Shown here piece after piece: positions 26,180 to 35,821 of a stretch of 64,000 nucleotides of DNA. This stretch comes from CALBZG01 sp964486295. Its GTDB lineage: Bacteria > Bacillota > Clostridia > Peptostreptococcales > Anaerovoracaceae. Positions within the stretch are counted from its first letter, which is position 1. Each line of letters opens with the position of its first letter. The stretch lies in assembly GCA_964486295.1 (NCBI GenBank), contig CAZAMF010000003.1, positions 62,001 through 126,000 of the forward strand. Direction: 5' to 3'. Both the position numbers and the translations under genes were made by a program. A model generated the notes under the pieces. That model had not been told where the DNA came from, ran no database searches, and saw only the letters and a list, made by a program, of their open reading frames with translations.

Positions 26180-26944
26180 ATGAACTTACTGGTTTCAAAT
26201 GATGACGGAATATTCGCGCCGGGGATACAGGTGCTGGTGAAATCACTGTGTCCTGAAGCCAACATTTATGTATGTGCGCCGGACTCTCAGAGATCTGCTT
26301 CCGGCCACGGCATTACGATGTCGCAGCTTCTGGATATCAATGAGGTGCCGTTTGAAGGGGCCAAACTGGCGCTTTCTATTTCAGGCACACCGGCAGACAG
26401 CGTTAAATTGGGGATCGCTTTTCTGAGCAAGCACGGAGTGGATATCGATATGGTGTTTTCAGGCATCAATCACGGCGGCAATCTGGGAACGGATACGCTG
26501 TATTCAGGTACTGTATCAGCAGCTATTGAGGGTTGCATCTGCGGGAAACCCAGCGTTGCAGTTTCAGTGAACAGTCATATGGTAAACGACTTTTCGGTGG
26601 CCGGAGAAATGGCGATCAAGGCCTTGAAAAAATGCTACGGCAGACTGGACAGCCGGACAGTGATCAACATCAATGTCCCGGATCTGCCGCGCAACCTGAT
26701 CAAAGGTGTAAAATACACCAGACTCGGGCTCAGGGAGTACGATAACTGGTTCGTCCCGCAGCAGTGCGAAGATGGAAAGATCCGATACAGGTACGGGGGA
26801 GATCCCGTCGTGTATGAAGGGCTGCCCGGAAATATTGATGTGATGGCCATGCAGGAAGGCTTCATCACCATTACGCCGCTGCATTACGATCTGACCAATC
26901 ACGGGCTGATCGAAGAAATACAGCGCTGGAAGATTGAAGAATAA
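26180..26944 (+). CDS. surE: 5'/3'-nucleotidase SurE
   Basis: Metal-dependent phosphatase of 254 residues. The start motif LLVSNDDGIFAPG holds the metal-binding Asp8 and Asp9; APDSQRSASGHGIT, VFSGINHGGNLGTDTLYSGTVSAA and NINVPDLP are also seen. It removes phosphate from nucleoside monophosphates in stress and stationary phase. A strong GGAGGGG lies upstream. A hydrolase gene follows at 42 bp. Confidence 0.93.
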   Translation: MNLLVSNDDGIFAPGIQVLVKSLCPEANIYVCAPDSQRSASGHGITMSQLLDINEVPFEGAKLALSISGTPADSVKLGIAFLSKHGVDIDMVFSGINHGGNLGTDTLYSGTVSAAIEGCICGKPSVAVSVNSHMVNDFSVAGEMAIKALKKCYGRLDSRTVININVPDLPRNLIKGVKYTRLGLREYDNWFVPQQCEDGKIRYRYGGDPVVYEGLPGNIDVMAMQEGFITITPLHYDLTNHGLIEEIQRWKIEE

Positions 26945-26986
26945 AATCAAAGTATAGAAGTATAAATAAAGACAGGGGGACAGGAT

Positions 26987-27538
26987 ATGAAAAATGCGAA
27001 AGCAAGAAGAGACAATGCAGTTCTCATTGTGATAGATTTTCAAGAGAGACTGCTGCCGGCTATCAAAAATGGGGATGAAATCTGCGCCACAGCAGCAAAA
27101 CTGATCAAAGGCGCCAATATATTAGGCGTACCGGTACTGGTAACCGAGCAATATCCGAAAGGCCTCGGACCCACTGTTCCGGTTATCGCGGAAGCAATCG
27201 GCGACGCCCAGCCTATCGTAAAAACCACATTCAGTGTGATGGATGAGCCGTTTTTCGCGGAAGTCTTCAACGAACTGGGCAAACAGGACGTGATCATATG
27301 CGGCATCGAGGCTCATGTCTGCGTTGAGCAGACGGCACTGGACCTGGTGGGAGAAGAATACAATGTTTTTATCGTAGAGGACGCCATCGGATCCCGAAGC
27401 AATAATGACAAGAAATATGCCGGCCGCAGGATGGTGGAAGCCGGTTGTATCGGCACGACCTACGAAGCCGTGCTCTTTGAAATGCTGGGCGGAGCGGAAG
27501 CCCATGGCTTCAAAGAGATATCGAAACTGGTGAAGTAA
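26987..27538 (+). CDS. Isochorismatase-family cysteine hydrolase
   Basis: Protein of 183 residues with the catalytic triad of the isochorismatase-like fold: Asp in LIVIDFQERLLP, Lys in PIVKTTFSV and the nucleophile Cys in ICGIEAHVCVEQTALDL. Such enzymes hydrolyse amides or related small molecules (nicotinamidase-like); without the nicotinamidase metal-binding histidines, the substrate remains unknown. GGGGGACAGG precedes the start. The next gene starts two bases after the stop. Confidence 0.85.
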   Translation: MKNAKARRDNAVLIVIDFQERLLPAIKNGDEICATAAKLIKGANILGVPVLVTEQYPKGLGPTVPVIAEAIGDAQPIVKTTFSVMDEPFFAEVFNELGKQDVIICGIEAHVCVEQTALDLVGEEYNVFIVEDAIGSRSNNDKKYAGRRMVEAGCIGTTYEAVLFEMLGGAEAHGFKEISKLVK

Positions 27539-27540
27539 AT

Positions 27541-28497
27541 ATGTACATGCTGGAGAACCGCATCACCATAGAAAACAGACCGATACTGGAAGAATATCTC
27601 AACGGCTTTGATTACAGGACCGCCGGGCTTTCCTTTACCTCCCTGTATATGTGGAGGGATATCAATCATTTCAGCTGGCAGATCATCGGAGATTATCTGT
27701 GCTTATCCGGCATCAGCCATCTGGAGCTGGAAGACGGAATCATCCTTCCGTTTTTGTTTCCGCCGCTGACCAGAACGGGGGTTTATGACCCTGAAAAGCT
27801 TCATGCCACGCTGCACCAGGCGAAAGAGATCTTTGAATCCCAGGGTCAGCCCTTCAGCATACGCCTGATCCCGATGCATATGCTGGACTATGTAAGACAT
27901 TCCTGTCCCGGAGAAATGAAATACATCGATGACCGGCCGAATTATGAGTATCTTTATCTGCTTCAGGATCTGATCAATCTTTCCGGACGGAACTACCACA
28001 GCAAGAAGAATCATCTGAATTACTTTAAAAATAATTACGAATATGAATATGTGCCTCTGACATCCGACATGACGGAGGAGGCCATGGGTTTTATCAGAGA
28101 GTTCAACGCCAGAAAAGATGTGCCGGATAACGAAAGAGTGCTTCTGGAAATGGAAGCCAGGGCGATGGAAGACGTTTTCAGGAACATCGAGTCGGTAGGC
28201 TATATGGCGGGGGCCATCAGGATCGGCGGCAAGATCGAGGCCATTGCCATCGGAGGAAGACTGAATAAAAACACCATCGTGGAGCATGTGGAGAAAGCTA
28301 ACATCGAATACCGGGGACTGTATCAGGCCATCAACAACGAGTTCTGCAAGTCGGTGGGCGCCAATTACAAATTCATCAACCGGGAAGAAGACATGGGCAT
28401 CCCGAATCTCAGAAAAGCCAAGCTTTCCTATAAGCCTGTCAAGCTTATAGAAACCTATATTGTTGTGTGTAAGGATGATTATACGAAACGTAAATAA
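27541..28497 (+). CDS. DUF2156 domain protein (acyltransferase fold)
   Basis: Soluble protein of 318 residues. DYRTAGLSFTSLYMWRD, GRNYHSKKNHLNYFKNNY and GAIRIGGKIEAIAIGGRLN are typical of the DUF2156 family, the GNAT-like pair also found at the end of lysyl-phosphatidylglycerol synthase. The transmembrane part of MprF is absent. It may transfer an aminoacyl or acyl group; the acceptor is unknown. It starts two bases after the hydrolase stop, so it is cotranscribed with it. Confidence 0.8.
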   Translation: MYMLENRITIENRPILEEYLNGFDYRTAGLSFTSLYMWRDINHFSWQIIGDYLCLSGISHLELEDGIILPFLFPPLTRTGVYDPEKLHATLHQAKEIFESQGQPFSIRLIPMHMLDYVRHSCPGEMKYIDDRPNYEYLYLLQDLINLSGRNYHSKKNHLNYFKNNYEYEYVPLTSDMTEEAMGFIREFNARKDVPDNERVLLEMEARAMEDVFRNIESVGYMAGAIRIGGKIEAIAIGGRLNKNTIVEHVEKANIEYRGLYQAINNEFCKSVGANYKFINREEDMGIPNLRKAKLSYKPVKLIETYIVVCKDDYTKRK

Positions 28498-28551
28498 CTG
28501 ACAATTTGGCAGGACAGACAAGTTATACGTTACTGGGAGGCAAGTTTACAG

Positions 28552-29217
28552 ATGGAAGTGCAGAAGATCATTACGAAGAGCGAAGCGGCCTACAATGCAA
28601 TAAAAAAAGCCATCTTCAAAATGGAGTATAAGCCCGGAGAACGAATCGTTATCAGAAAAATAGCCGAGCAGATCGGCGTCAGCGATATTCCGGTCAGAGA
28701 GGCCCTGAACAGACTGGAGTCGGAAAACCTGGTTGACATGGAGCCCCACGTCGGATACCGGGTAAAACAGATCAGCAACCGGGACACGTTTGAAAATCTC
28801 GAAATTTCTAATGAGCTGGAAGGTCTGGCCATCAAAAAGACGGCTGAGAGCATTACCGATGAAGAAATAATGAAAGCCGAACAGGAGCTGCGGGAGCTTC
28901 AGGAACTGGCGCTGGCCCAGGAATATGTCGCCTTTGTTTCCAAGGCGAGGGATTTCAAGTTGAATCTTTACCGGTTGGGGAAGAACAACAAGCTTTACCA
29001 TACGCTGGTGCCTCTTTTCCATGCTACCAATCCGCTGGAGATCATTTATCTGACGGTCCCCGGATGGTGCCAATACTCTATGGACAAGCATACCGAGATT
29101 TTCGATGCGGTACGCCAGAGAGACGGGGAAAAGGCATACTCGCTGATGCGGGAATATAAAATGGAAGGGTTAAGAATGCTGGCTGAGAAATTCCCGCTGG
29201 AAACAATCAGTAAATAG
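28552..29217 (+). CDS. GntR-family transcriptional regulator (FadR/FCD type)
   Basis: Regulator of 221 residues. An N-terminal winged helix has AIFKMEYKPGERIVIRKIAEQIGVSDIPVREALNRLESENLV (about residues 19-60); the rest is an all-helical FCD ligand domain ending about residue 215. FCD domains bind carboxylates, often with a metal through Asp/His residues. It lies 155 bp upstream of the thiolase gene in the same direction, so control of thiolase or the C4-acid genes is possible. GGGAGG lies some distance from the start. Confidence 0.87.
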   Translation: MEVQKIITKSEAAYNAIKKAIFKMEYKPGERIVIRKIAEQIGVSDIPVREALNRLESENLVDMEPHVGYRVKQISNRDTFENLEISNELEGLAIKKTAESITDEEIMKAEQELRELQELALAQEYVAFVSKARDFKLNLYRLGKNNKLYHTLVPLFHATNPLEIIYLTVPGWCQYSMDKHTEIFDAVRQRDGEKAYSLMREYKMEGLRMLAEKFPLETISK

Positions 29218-29274
29218 CAGGAACTGTAATCGTTGGAGAAAATCGTATACAATGAACTGTCGCAAACTTCTTAA

Positions 29275-29303
29275 TTGCAAAATAGTAACATATGAAGTAT
29301 AAT
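29275..29303 (+). promoter_or_regulatory. Promoter of the thiolase gene
   Basis: TTGCAA, exactly 17 bp, TATAAT, about 70 bp before the start at 29373. A strong candidate for a highly expressed housekeeping promoter. Confidence 0.7.
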
Positions 29304-29372
29304 GTTGCCTGTGATTTTAGAGTGTAGGGGTAAAAGAGCTAAAAGGTTATATAATGTTAAGGAGGATTTAAT

Positions 29373-30551
29373 ATGAGAGAGGTAGTTATCGTCGGAGCAG
29401 CAAGAACTGCAGTAGGCAATTTTGGCGGATCATTAAAGGATGTTCCGGCTTCGACATTGGGAGCAATCGCAGTAAAAGAAGCGTTGAACAGAGCCGGCAT
29501 CAAACCTGAACAGGTTGATGAGGTCATCATGGGAAGCGTTCTTCAGGGGGGACTTGGACAGAATATAGCTAGACAGATTTCAATAGAAGCCGGGATCCCG
29601 ATCGAAGTACCGGCAATGACGCTGAACAAGGTTTGCGGTTCCGGCTTAAGATCGGTTTCGCTGGCAGCCCAGGTCATCAAAGCAGGCGACGCGGATATCG
29701 TAGTTGCCGGTGGAGCAGAGAACATGTCCATGGCTCCTTATGTAGCACCTACAGCTCGCTGGGGCGCAAGAATGGGAGACACCAAACTGGTTGACATGAT
29801 GGTTTACGACGGTCTTACTGATGCATTCAGCAAGGTCCATATGGGCATCACTGCTGAAAACATCGCAGACAAATGGGGACTTACCCGTGAAATGCAGGAT
29901 GCATTTTCTGTAGCTTCCCAGAATAAAGCTGAAGCAGCGGTCAAATCCGGCAGATTCAAGGACGAAATCGTACCGGTTATGATCCCTCAGAAAAAAGGCG
30001 ATCCGATCGCATTTGACACGGATGAATTCCCTAAATTCGGAACAACAACAGAAAGCGTCGGCAAACTGAAAGCCGCTTTCAAAAAAGACGGTACTGTAAC
30101 TGCTGCCAACGCATCCGGGATCAATGACTCCGGCGCGGCCGTTATTGTTATGTCCAAGGAAAAGGCTGACGAACTTGGAATCAAGCCGCTCTGCACTATC
30201 AAGAGCTATGCTTCCGCAGGTGTGGATCCTCAGATCATGGGAATCGGCCCGGTTCCGTCATCACAGAAAGCGCTGGCTAAAGCCGGTATTGAAGTTAAAG
30301 ATCTTGACCTGATTGAAGCGAATGAAGCGTTTGCCGCACAGTCTCTGGCAGTTGGCAAAGAACTGGGATTTGATCCTGAAAAACTCAACGTCAATGGCGG
30401 AGCCATCGCTATCGGACATCCGATCGGAGCATCCGGCTGCAGAATCCTTATCACTCTGATCCATGAGATGATCAAGAGAGATTCCAAGTACGGTCTCGCT
30501 ACTCTGTGCATCGGCGGCGGTCAGGGAACAGCTCTGATCGTTGAAAGATAG
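29373..30551 (+). CDS. thlA: Acetyl-CoA acetyltransferase (thiolase)
   Basis: Biosynthetic thiolase of 392 residues, condensing two acetyl-CoA to acetoacetyl-CoA. Nucleophile Cys88 is in NKVCGSGLRS, His in GGAIAIGHPIGASG and the second Cys in TLCIGGGQG. An ideal TAAGGAGG precedes the start. It stands alone between promoter and terminator, unlike clostridial operons with crotonase and hbd. Its codon use looks more biased than that of the neighbours, consistent with high expression. In lysine fermentation acetoacetyl-CoA is also an intermediate, so it can work in the cleavage direction. Confidence 0.95.
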   Translation: MREVVIVGAARTAVGNFGGSLKDVPASTLGAIAVKEALNRAGIKPEQVDEVIMGSVLQGGLGQNIARQISIEAGIPIEVPAMTLNKVCGSGLRSVSLAAQVIKAGDADIVVAGGAENMSMAPYVAPTARWGARMGDTKLVDMMVYDGLTDAFSKVHMGITAENIADKWGLTREMQDAFSVASQNKAEAAVKSGRFKDEIVPVMIPQKKGDPIAFDTDEFPKFGTTTESVGKLKAAFKKDGTVTAANASGINDSGAAVIVMSKEKADELGIKPLCTIKSYASAGVDPQIMGIGPVPSSQKALAKAGIEVKDLDLIEANEAFAAQSLAVGKELGFDPEKLNVNGGAIAIGHPIGASGCRILITLIHEMIKRDSKYGLATLCIGGGQGTALIVER

Positions 30552-30582
30552 TCTTGGATCAATAAAAGAATGTTTTTACAAG

Positions 30583-30612
30583 CAGCGTGCAGTGATTGCG
30601 CGCTGTTTTTTT
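30583..30612 (+). terminator. Terminator after thlA
   Basis: CAGCGTGC (30583-30590) pairs with GCGCGCTG (30598-30605), with one G-T pair, followed by a run of seven T. Confidence 0.85.
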
Positions 30613-30632
30613 GCCGAGACGGGGCCTTGCCC

Positions 30633-30661
30633 TTGAAAATCAAAGCCTATTTGTATATACT
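30633..30661 (+). promoter_or_regulatory. Promoter of the malic enzyme/fumarase operon
   Basis: TTGAAA, 17 bp, TATACT, about 33 bp before the malic enzyme ATG at 30694. Confidence 0.6.
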
Positions 30662-30693
30662 TAAAAAATATGAACAAATAAAGGAGCAAATGA

Positions 30694-31860
30694 ATGGATT
30701 ATTATAAAGAATCACTGAAAATGCATGAAGAGAATAAGGGAAAGTGGGCTATGACCAGCAAGGTTCCTCTTGAGACCAAGGATGACCTGAGCATTGCCTA
30801 CACACCGGGCGTTGCCCAGCCTTGCCTGGAAATCAAACGGGACCCGGAAAATGTCTATAAATATACATCGAAGCAAAATACAGTGGCCATCGTCAGCGAC
30901 GGTTCCGCTGTGTTGGGCCTTGGCAATATCGGGGCCAAAGCCGCCATTCCGGTAATGGAAGGCAAAGCTATCCTGTTCAAGGGCTTTGCAGATATCGATG
31001 GGGTGCCGATCTGTCTGGACACCCAGGATGAGGAAGAGATCCTGATGATCATCAAGAATATTGCGCCGTTTTTCGGCGGTATCAACCTGGAAGATATTGC
31101 AGCACCGCGTTGTTTCGACATCGAGTCGAGACTGCAGGACATGCTGGATATCCCTGTATTCCACGATGACCAGCACGGAACCGCCATCGTGTGCGCGGCT
31201 GCCCTCATCAATGCACTGAAAATCGCCGGGAAAACACCGGCAGAGGTCAAAGTGGCCATCAACGGAGCGGGCGCGGCCGGAGTGGCCATCACGAAAATGC
31301 TCCTTGCCATCGGCGTGGAGGATATCGTGGTCTGCGACCGGACCGGAATCCTGCATGACGGCAGAACCGAAATGTGTTCTTCAAAAAGAGAATTGATTGA
31401 TATCACAAACGAAAAAAATCTGACCGGCCAGCTGGCTGCGGCTGTGGAGGGAAGAGATGTATTCATCGGCGTTTCGGCACCGGGATCCCTTACAGAGGAA
31501 ATGGTCCGCTCCATGGCCAAGGATCCCATCATATTTGCCATGGCGAATCCGGAACCCGAGATCCATCCGGACAAGGCTTTTGCTGCCGGAGCGCTGGTAG
31601 TGGGTACAGGACGTTCGGACTATCCGAATCAGATCAACAACGTGCTGGTATTCCCGGGTCTTTTCCGGGGAGCGCTTGACGTGCGCGCATCCAGGATCAC
31701 CATGGAAATGAAAGTAGCGGCAGCGTATGCACTGGCATCCTATATACCGGATGAAGAGCTGAGAAAGGACAAAATCCTGCCTAGCGCGCTGGATAAAAAA
31801 GTGGCGGCGGTTATAGCGAAGGCTGTTGGAGATGCCTGGCTGAAATCATTGGAGGCTTAG
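30694..31860 (+). CDS. NAD(P)-dependent malic enzyme
   Basis: Oxidative decarboxylation of malate to pyruvate, 388 residues, the short bacterial form without the phosphotransacetylase domain. Seen are DLSIAYTPGVAQPCLEI with the catalytic Tyr, VSDGSAVLGLGNIGAKAAIPVMEGKA, EDIAAPRCFDIE with metal-binding acids, VFHDDQHGTAIV, and the dinucleotide loop NGAGAAGVAI. AAAGGAG precedes the start. Fumarase follows two bases after the stop, so fumarate to pyruvate runs in one operon. Confidence 0.93.
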   Translation: MDYYKESLKMHEENKGKWAMTSKVPLETKDDLSIAYTPGVAQPCLEIKRDPENVYKYTSKQNTVAIVSDGSAVLGLGNIGAKAAIPVMEGKAILFKGFADIDGVPICLDTQDEEEILMIIKNIAPFFGGINLEDIAAPRCFDIESRLQDMLDIPVFHDDQHGTAIVCAAALINALKIAGKTPAEVKVAINGAGAAGVAITKMLLAIGVEDIVVCDRTGILHDGRTEMCSSKRELIDITNEKNLTGQLAAAVEGRDVFIGVSAPGSLTEEMVRSMAKDPIIFAMANPEPEIHPDKAFAAGALVVGTGRSDYPNQINNVLVFPGLFRGALDVRASRITMEMKVAAAYALASYIPDEELRKDKILPSALDKKVAAVIAKAVGDAWLKSLEA

Positions 31861-31862
31861 GG

Positions 31863-33227
31863 ATGAAAAAACGCATCGAAAGGGATTCCATGGGAGAAAT
31901 CCCTGTTCCGGAAGATAAGATGTGGGGCGCGCAAACACAGAGGAGTCTGGAAAATTTTGAGATCGGCACCGAGAAGATGCCGATGGAGCTGATCTATGCC
32001 CTGGCCATCCTGAAAAAGGCCGCAGCCCAGGCGAACGCTGAGCTTCGGAATATGGAAGCCGGTATGTCGGAAGCCATTTCGGCAGCCTGCGACGAAGTGC
32101 TTGCCGGTAAATGGGATGACCAGTTTCCGCTGGCGGTTTGGCAGACAGGCAGCGGCACTCAGTCAAACATGAATATGAACGAAGTCGTCGCGCATATCGC
32201 GAATGCGAAACTCGGAGGCAAGGACGTGCATCCGAATGATCATGTCAATAAAGCGCAGAGTTCCAATGATACATTCCCGACTGCCATGCATATTGCAGCG
32301 GTGCTCTCTATAGAAAACACGCTGATACCTCAGATCGGAAGTCTTCGGGACACGTTTGAAAACCTGTCTGAGAGGTATCGTGAAATAGTTAAAATCGGTC
32401 GGACCCATCTGCAGGACGCAACTCCGCTGACACTAGGCCAGGAGATCAGCGCCTGGACCGCTATGCTGGAAAAGTCCTCGGAGATGATCCGAACCGGCCT
32501 TGGGCCTTTGCGTGAACTGGCCGTCGGCGGAACCGCAGTGGGAACCGGCATCAATGCCCCGGAAGGGTTTGGCGATCTGGCGGCGGAAAAGATTTCGATA
32601 ATGACCGGAACGGCATTTGGTTCCTCGGATAACAAGTTTCACGCACTGACCAGCAAAGACGCCCTGGTGAATTGCCATGGCGCGCTGAAGGCGCTTGCCT
32701 GCGATTTAATGAAAATAGCCAATGATATCAGATGGCTTGCCAGCGGACCGAGATGCGGCATCGGTGAGATTTCGATCCCGGCCAACGAGCCCGGAAGCTC
32801 CATCATGCCGGGAAAGGTCAACCCCACCCAGTGCGAGGCGCTTACGATGGTTTGCTGCCAGGTGATGGCCAATGACGTAGCAGTTGGACTGGCTGCGTCC
32901 CAGGGTAATTTTCAACTGAACGTTTACATGCCGGTGGCGATCTATAATTTTTTGCAGTCGGTCAGACTGCTTGCTGATGGTATCCGTTCGTTCAACAGAA
33001 ATTGCGCGGTGGGGATCAAACCGGTGGAGTCTAGGATCGAGGCCAATTTGAAAGCCTCTCTGATGCTGGTGACGGCCCTCAATCCTCGCGTCGGTTATGA
33101 CAATGCGGCAAAAGTCGCAAAAAAAGCATTTTCTGAAAACATTTCTCTCCGGGAGGCCGTCATGGAACTTGGGCTACTCACCGGGGAAGAGTTCGATGAA
33201 ATCGCCGATCCTAAAAAAATGATCTGA
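31863..33227 (+). CDS. fumC: Class II fumarate hydratase
   Basis: Fumarate/malate interconversion, iron-free tetramer, 454 residues. Seen are WGAQTQRSLENFEIG, QTGSGTQSNMNMNEVVAHIAN, the lid-site HPNDHVNKAQSSNDTFPTAMH and the superfamily signature SSIMPGKVNPTQCE. GGAGG lies before the start. It is coupled to malic enzyme upstream; glnS follows at 29 bp with its own strong ribosome site. Confidence 0.95.
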   Translation: MKKRIERDSMGEIPVPEDKMWGAQTQRSLENFEIGTEKMPMELIYALAILKKAAAQANAELRNMEAGMSEAISAACDEVLAGKWDDQFPLAVWQTGSGTQSNMNMNEVVAHIANAKLGGKDVHPNDHVNKAQSSNDTFPTAMHIAAVLSIENTLIPQIGSLRDTFENLSERYREIVKIGRTHLQDATPLTLGQEISAWTAMLEKSSEMIRTGLGPLRELAVGGTAVGTGINAPEGFGDLAAEKISIMTGTAFGSSDNKFHALTSKDALVNCHGALKALACDLMKIANDIRWLASGPRCGIGEISIPANEPGSSIMPGKVNPTQCEALTMVCCQVMANDVAVGLAASQGNFQLNVYMPVAIYNFLQSVRLLADGIRSFNRNCAVGIKPVESRIEANLKASLMLVTALNPRVGYDNAAKVAKKAFSENISLREAVMELGLLTGEEFDEIADPKKMI

Positions 33228-33256
33228 TCAAACAAATCCATTCAGGAGGAAAAACC

Positions 33257-34930
33257 ATGGCAGATGTAGACAAAAGGGCTGCAAAAGAAGAGGAAGAAAA
33301 TATTGTTTCTTCCAATTTTATTCACAACATTATTGACAGGGACAACGAGACCGGCAAGTACGGAAAAAAGGTTTATACCCGATTCCCGCCGGAGCCCAAC
33401 GGATATCTGCACATAGGACATGCAAAATCCATTTGTCTCAATTTCACCACCGCTCTCAAATACGGGGGGAAATGCAATCTTCGCTATGACGATACGAATC
33501 CTGTCAAGGAGGATGTGGAATATATCGATTCCATCGAAGCCGATGTCAGATGGCTGGGCTTCCAATGGGCGGAGAGACTGTGGGCGTCGGATTATTTCGG
33601 CAAAATGTATGAAGGCGCGGTGGAGCTGATCAAGAAAGGCAAAGCGTACGTCTGTGAGCTTTCCGCGGAAGAAATGAAAGCATACCGTGGCACCCTGACG
33701 GAACCGGGGAAGGAAAGCCCATTCAGGAACCGGAGCGTAGAAGAAAATCTGAGGCTTTTCGAGGAAATGAAGGCAGGCAAATATGCCGACGGAGAACTGG
33801 TTCTTCGTGCCAAAATCGATATGGCTTCTCCGAATATCAACATGAGGGATCCTGTCATTTACAGGATTGCCCACGCCACCCATCACAACACAGGCGACAA
33901 ATGGTGCATTTATCCGATGTACGACTATGCCCATCCCATCGAGGATGCCATCGAAGGGATCACGCATTCCATCTGCACTCTGGAGTTCGAGGATCACAGG
34001 CCGCTTTATGATTGGGTCCTGAATGAACTGGGCTGGTGGCCGGCGCCACCTCAGCAGATCGAATTCGCCAGGCTGAATCTGACCAATACCATCATGAGCA
34101 AGAGATATCTTAAAGCGCTGGTGGATAACCGCGACGTGGAGGGCTGGGATGATCCCAGGATGCCGACCATCGCAGGGCTTAGAAGGAGAGGATATACTCC
34201 GGAAGCGATCCGGGATTTCTGCGACAGAATCGGGGTGTCCAAGGCAAACAGCACGGTGGATGCTGGTCTTCTGGAGCATTGTGTGAGAGAAGATCTCAAG
34301 GCCAAAGTGGAAAACCGGAATGTGGTTTTTGATCCGATCAAAGTCCTGATCACCAACTATCCGCAGGATCTTGTGGAGCAGATGGAAATCGAAAACAATA
34401 AGGAAGTGCCGGAGATGGGAAGCCGGATGGCGCCGTTCTCCCGCGAATTATGGATCGACGGGGAAGATTTTCAGGAATTCCCGGAGAAGAAGTATTTCAG
34501 ACTGTTCCCGGGCAATGAAGTCCGGCTGAAGGGAGCCTACTACATTACCTGCAAGGAAGTCGTGAAAAATCCGGACGGCAGCATCAAAGAGCTTCTTTGC
34601 GAATACGACCCGGCCACCCGAAGCGGCAGCGGCTTTGAAGGCCGTAAAGTGAAGGGCACCATCCATTGGGTGGAAGCCGGCACGGCAGTCCCGATCACAG
34701 TAAGGGAATACGGATATCTGATGATCAACGGCCCGGACGGGAACCAGATCATGAATCCGGATTCCATGAAAGTCACCACAGCGTATGCAGAGCCGAAAAT
34801 CAGTGAGGCAAAACCGGGCGAAAGATTTCAGTTCTTCCGTCACGGATACTATATTGCGGATGAAAAGCTTACCACGGAAACAGAGAAAGTGTTCAACCTG
34901 ATTGTTGACCTCAAGAGTTCCTGGAAATAG
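33257..34930 (+). CDS. glnS: Glutaminyl-tRNA synthetase
   Basis: Class I synthetase of 557 residues. HIGH motif in PPEPNGYLHIGHAKSI (about 37-52), GLRYDDTNP-type loop as LRYDDTNPVKED, and KMSKS variant IMSKRYLK. The C-terminal half has the two anticodon-binding beta barrels (PFSRELWIDGEDFQE, YFRLFPGNEVRL). The residues between HIGH and the MSKR loop resemble GlnRS rather than GltX. Many Firmicutes lack GlnRS and use the transamidation route, but many Clostridia, like this one, carry it. CAGGAGGAAA precedes the start. Confidence 0.92.
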   Translation: MADVDKRAAKEEEENIVSSNFIHNIIDRDNETGKYGKKVYTRFPPEPNGYLHIGHAKSICLNFTTALKYGGKCNLRYDDTNPVKEDVEYIDSIEADVRWLGFQWAERLWASDYFGKMYEGAVELIKKGKAYVCELSAEEMKAYRGTLTEPGKESPFRNRSVEENLRLFEEMKAGKYADGELVLRAKIDMASPNINMRDPVIYRIAHATHHNTGDKWCIYPMYDYAHPIEDAIEGITHSICTLEFEDHRPLYDWVLNELGWWPAPPQQIEFARLNLTNTIMSKRYLKALVDNRDVEGWDDPRMPTIAGLRRRGYTPEAIRDFCDRIGVSKANSTVDAGLLEHCVREDLKAKVENRNVVFDPIKVLITNYPQDLVEQMEIENNKEVPEMGSRMAPFSRELWIDGEDFQEFPEKKYFRLFPGNEVRLKGAYYITCKEVVKNPDGSIKELLCEYDPATRSGSGFEGRKVKGTIHWVEAGTAVPITVREYGYLMINGPDGNQIMNPDSMKVTTAYAEPKISEAKPGERFQFFRHGYYIADEKLTTETEKVFNLIVDLKSSWK

Positions 34931-34943
34931 AGACCGCTTTGTT

Positions 34944-34978
34944 ACCGCCCTTCCCTCAAGGATCAGGGCGGTTTTTTT
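34944..34978 (+). terminator. Terminator after glnS
   Basis: ACCGCCCT (34944-34951) pairs with AGGGCGGT (34965-34972), followed by seven T. Confidence 0.88.
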
Positions 34979-35023
34979 GGAACAGGCTGCCGATCCTTAT
35001 TGATGAATTCAAGGAAGTGAAAA

Positions 35024-35755
35024 ATGATGGACGACAATACCCTGAGAATAATCAGTTTCGCTGTTGCCGTTGTACTCGGCTGGCTCGCCGGGAATGGCGC
35101 AGTTTATATTTTCAACCGGCTCCCCGCAAAATGGCTGACGGATTACGGAGAAACGCCGAAAGCCGAATTGTTGGATACCAAGGTTATGCGGCTCAACGGA
35201 TATCCATGGAAACTCCTTTTTTCAATGCTGCTGATTGCATCGGGCATATGGCTTGTGGAAAAATACTGGCGGCTTGGTTATGGACCATGGTCGGTGCTGG
35301 CGCTTGTGATCGCCGGCTTGATCACTCTTTGGATTTTGCTCCTGATCGGATTTGCAGACGGGAAATACGGAATCATTCCGGATCAGCTGGTGGTGGTGCT
35401 CGCTTTGACGGCAGTGGCATACGCCCCGTACAAAGAGAATTTCTTCGATCCGCTTTTCGGCGCGCTGCTCGGCGGCGGACTGTTTCTGATGATCGGCGCC
35501 GCAGCAAAGCTGATTTACAAAAAGGATGTCCTGGGCATGGGTGATGTCAAGCTTCTCACGGCCATCGGTCTCATCATGGGCATTCAGGGAACCATGGCTG
35601 TATTGATACTGACCAGCTTCGCCAGTCTGATCGGTTTTGGCTACAGCGTCCTTTTGGGCAAGCTGAAATTGATCGATTCCGCTCCGCTGGGGCCTTATAT
35701 CGTTGGGGCGGCTTATGCCTGCCTGCTTTTTGATATCGGATCGATTTTATTGTAG
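35024..35755 (+). CDS. Prepilin peptidase (A24 family)
   Basis: Membrane aspartic peptidase of 243 residues, six or seven hydrophobic segments. The two catalytic Asp are in GFADGKYGIIPD and in LGMGDVKLLTAIG. The N-terminal cytoplasmic loop is short and lacks the Cys-rich zinc motif of methylating PilD enzymes. No pilin or secretion gene is close. It would cleave type IV pilin-like or ComGC-like leader peptides. AAGGAAG lies before ATG 35024; a second ATG at 35027 is possible. Confidence 0.87.
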   Translation: MMDDNTLRIISFAVAVVLGWLAGNGAVYIFNRLPAKWLTDYGETPKAELLDTKVMRLNGYPWKLLFSMLLIASGIWLVEKYWRLGYGPWSVLALVIAGLITLWILLLIGFADGKYGIIPDQLVVVLALTAVAYAPYKENFFDPLFGALLGGGLFLMIGAAAKLIYKKDVLGMGDVKLLTAIGLIMGIQGTMAVLILTSFASLIGFGYSVLLGKLKLIDSAPLGPYIVGAAYACLLFDIGSILL

Positions 35756-35821
35756 AATGAAAAAGGCGCGATGGCAGCCGCCACACAAAAGGCGTCAAGA
35801 ATGCCGAAAAAAGAGGAAACA

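Noticed and set aside
35771..35821. Upstream extension of TruA
   Set aside because: TruA homology starts at MKNILLKIEYDG with its own ribosome site.
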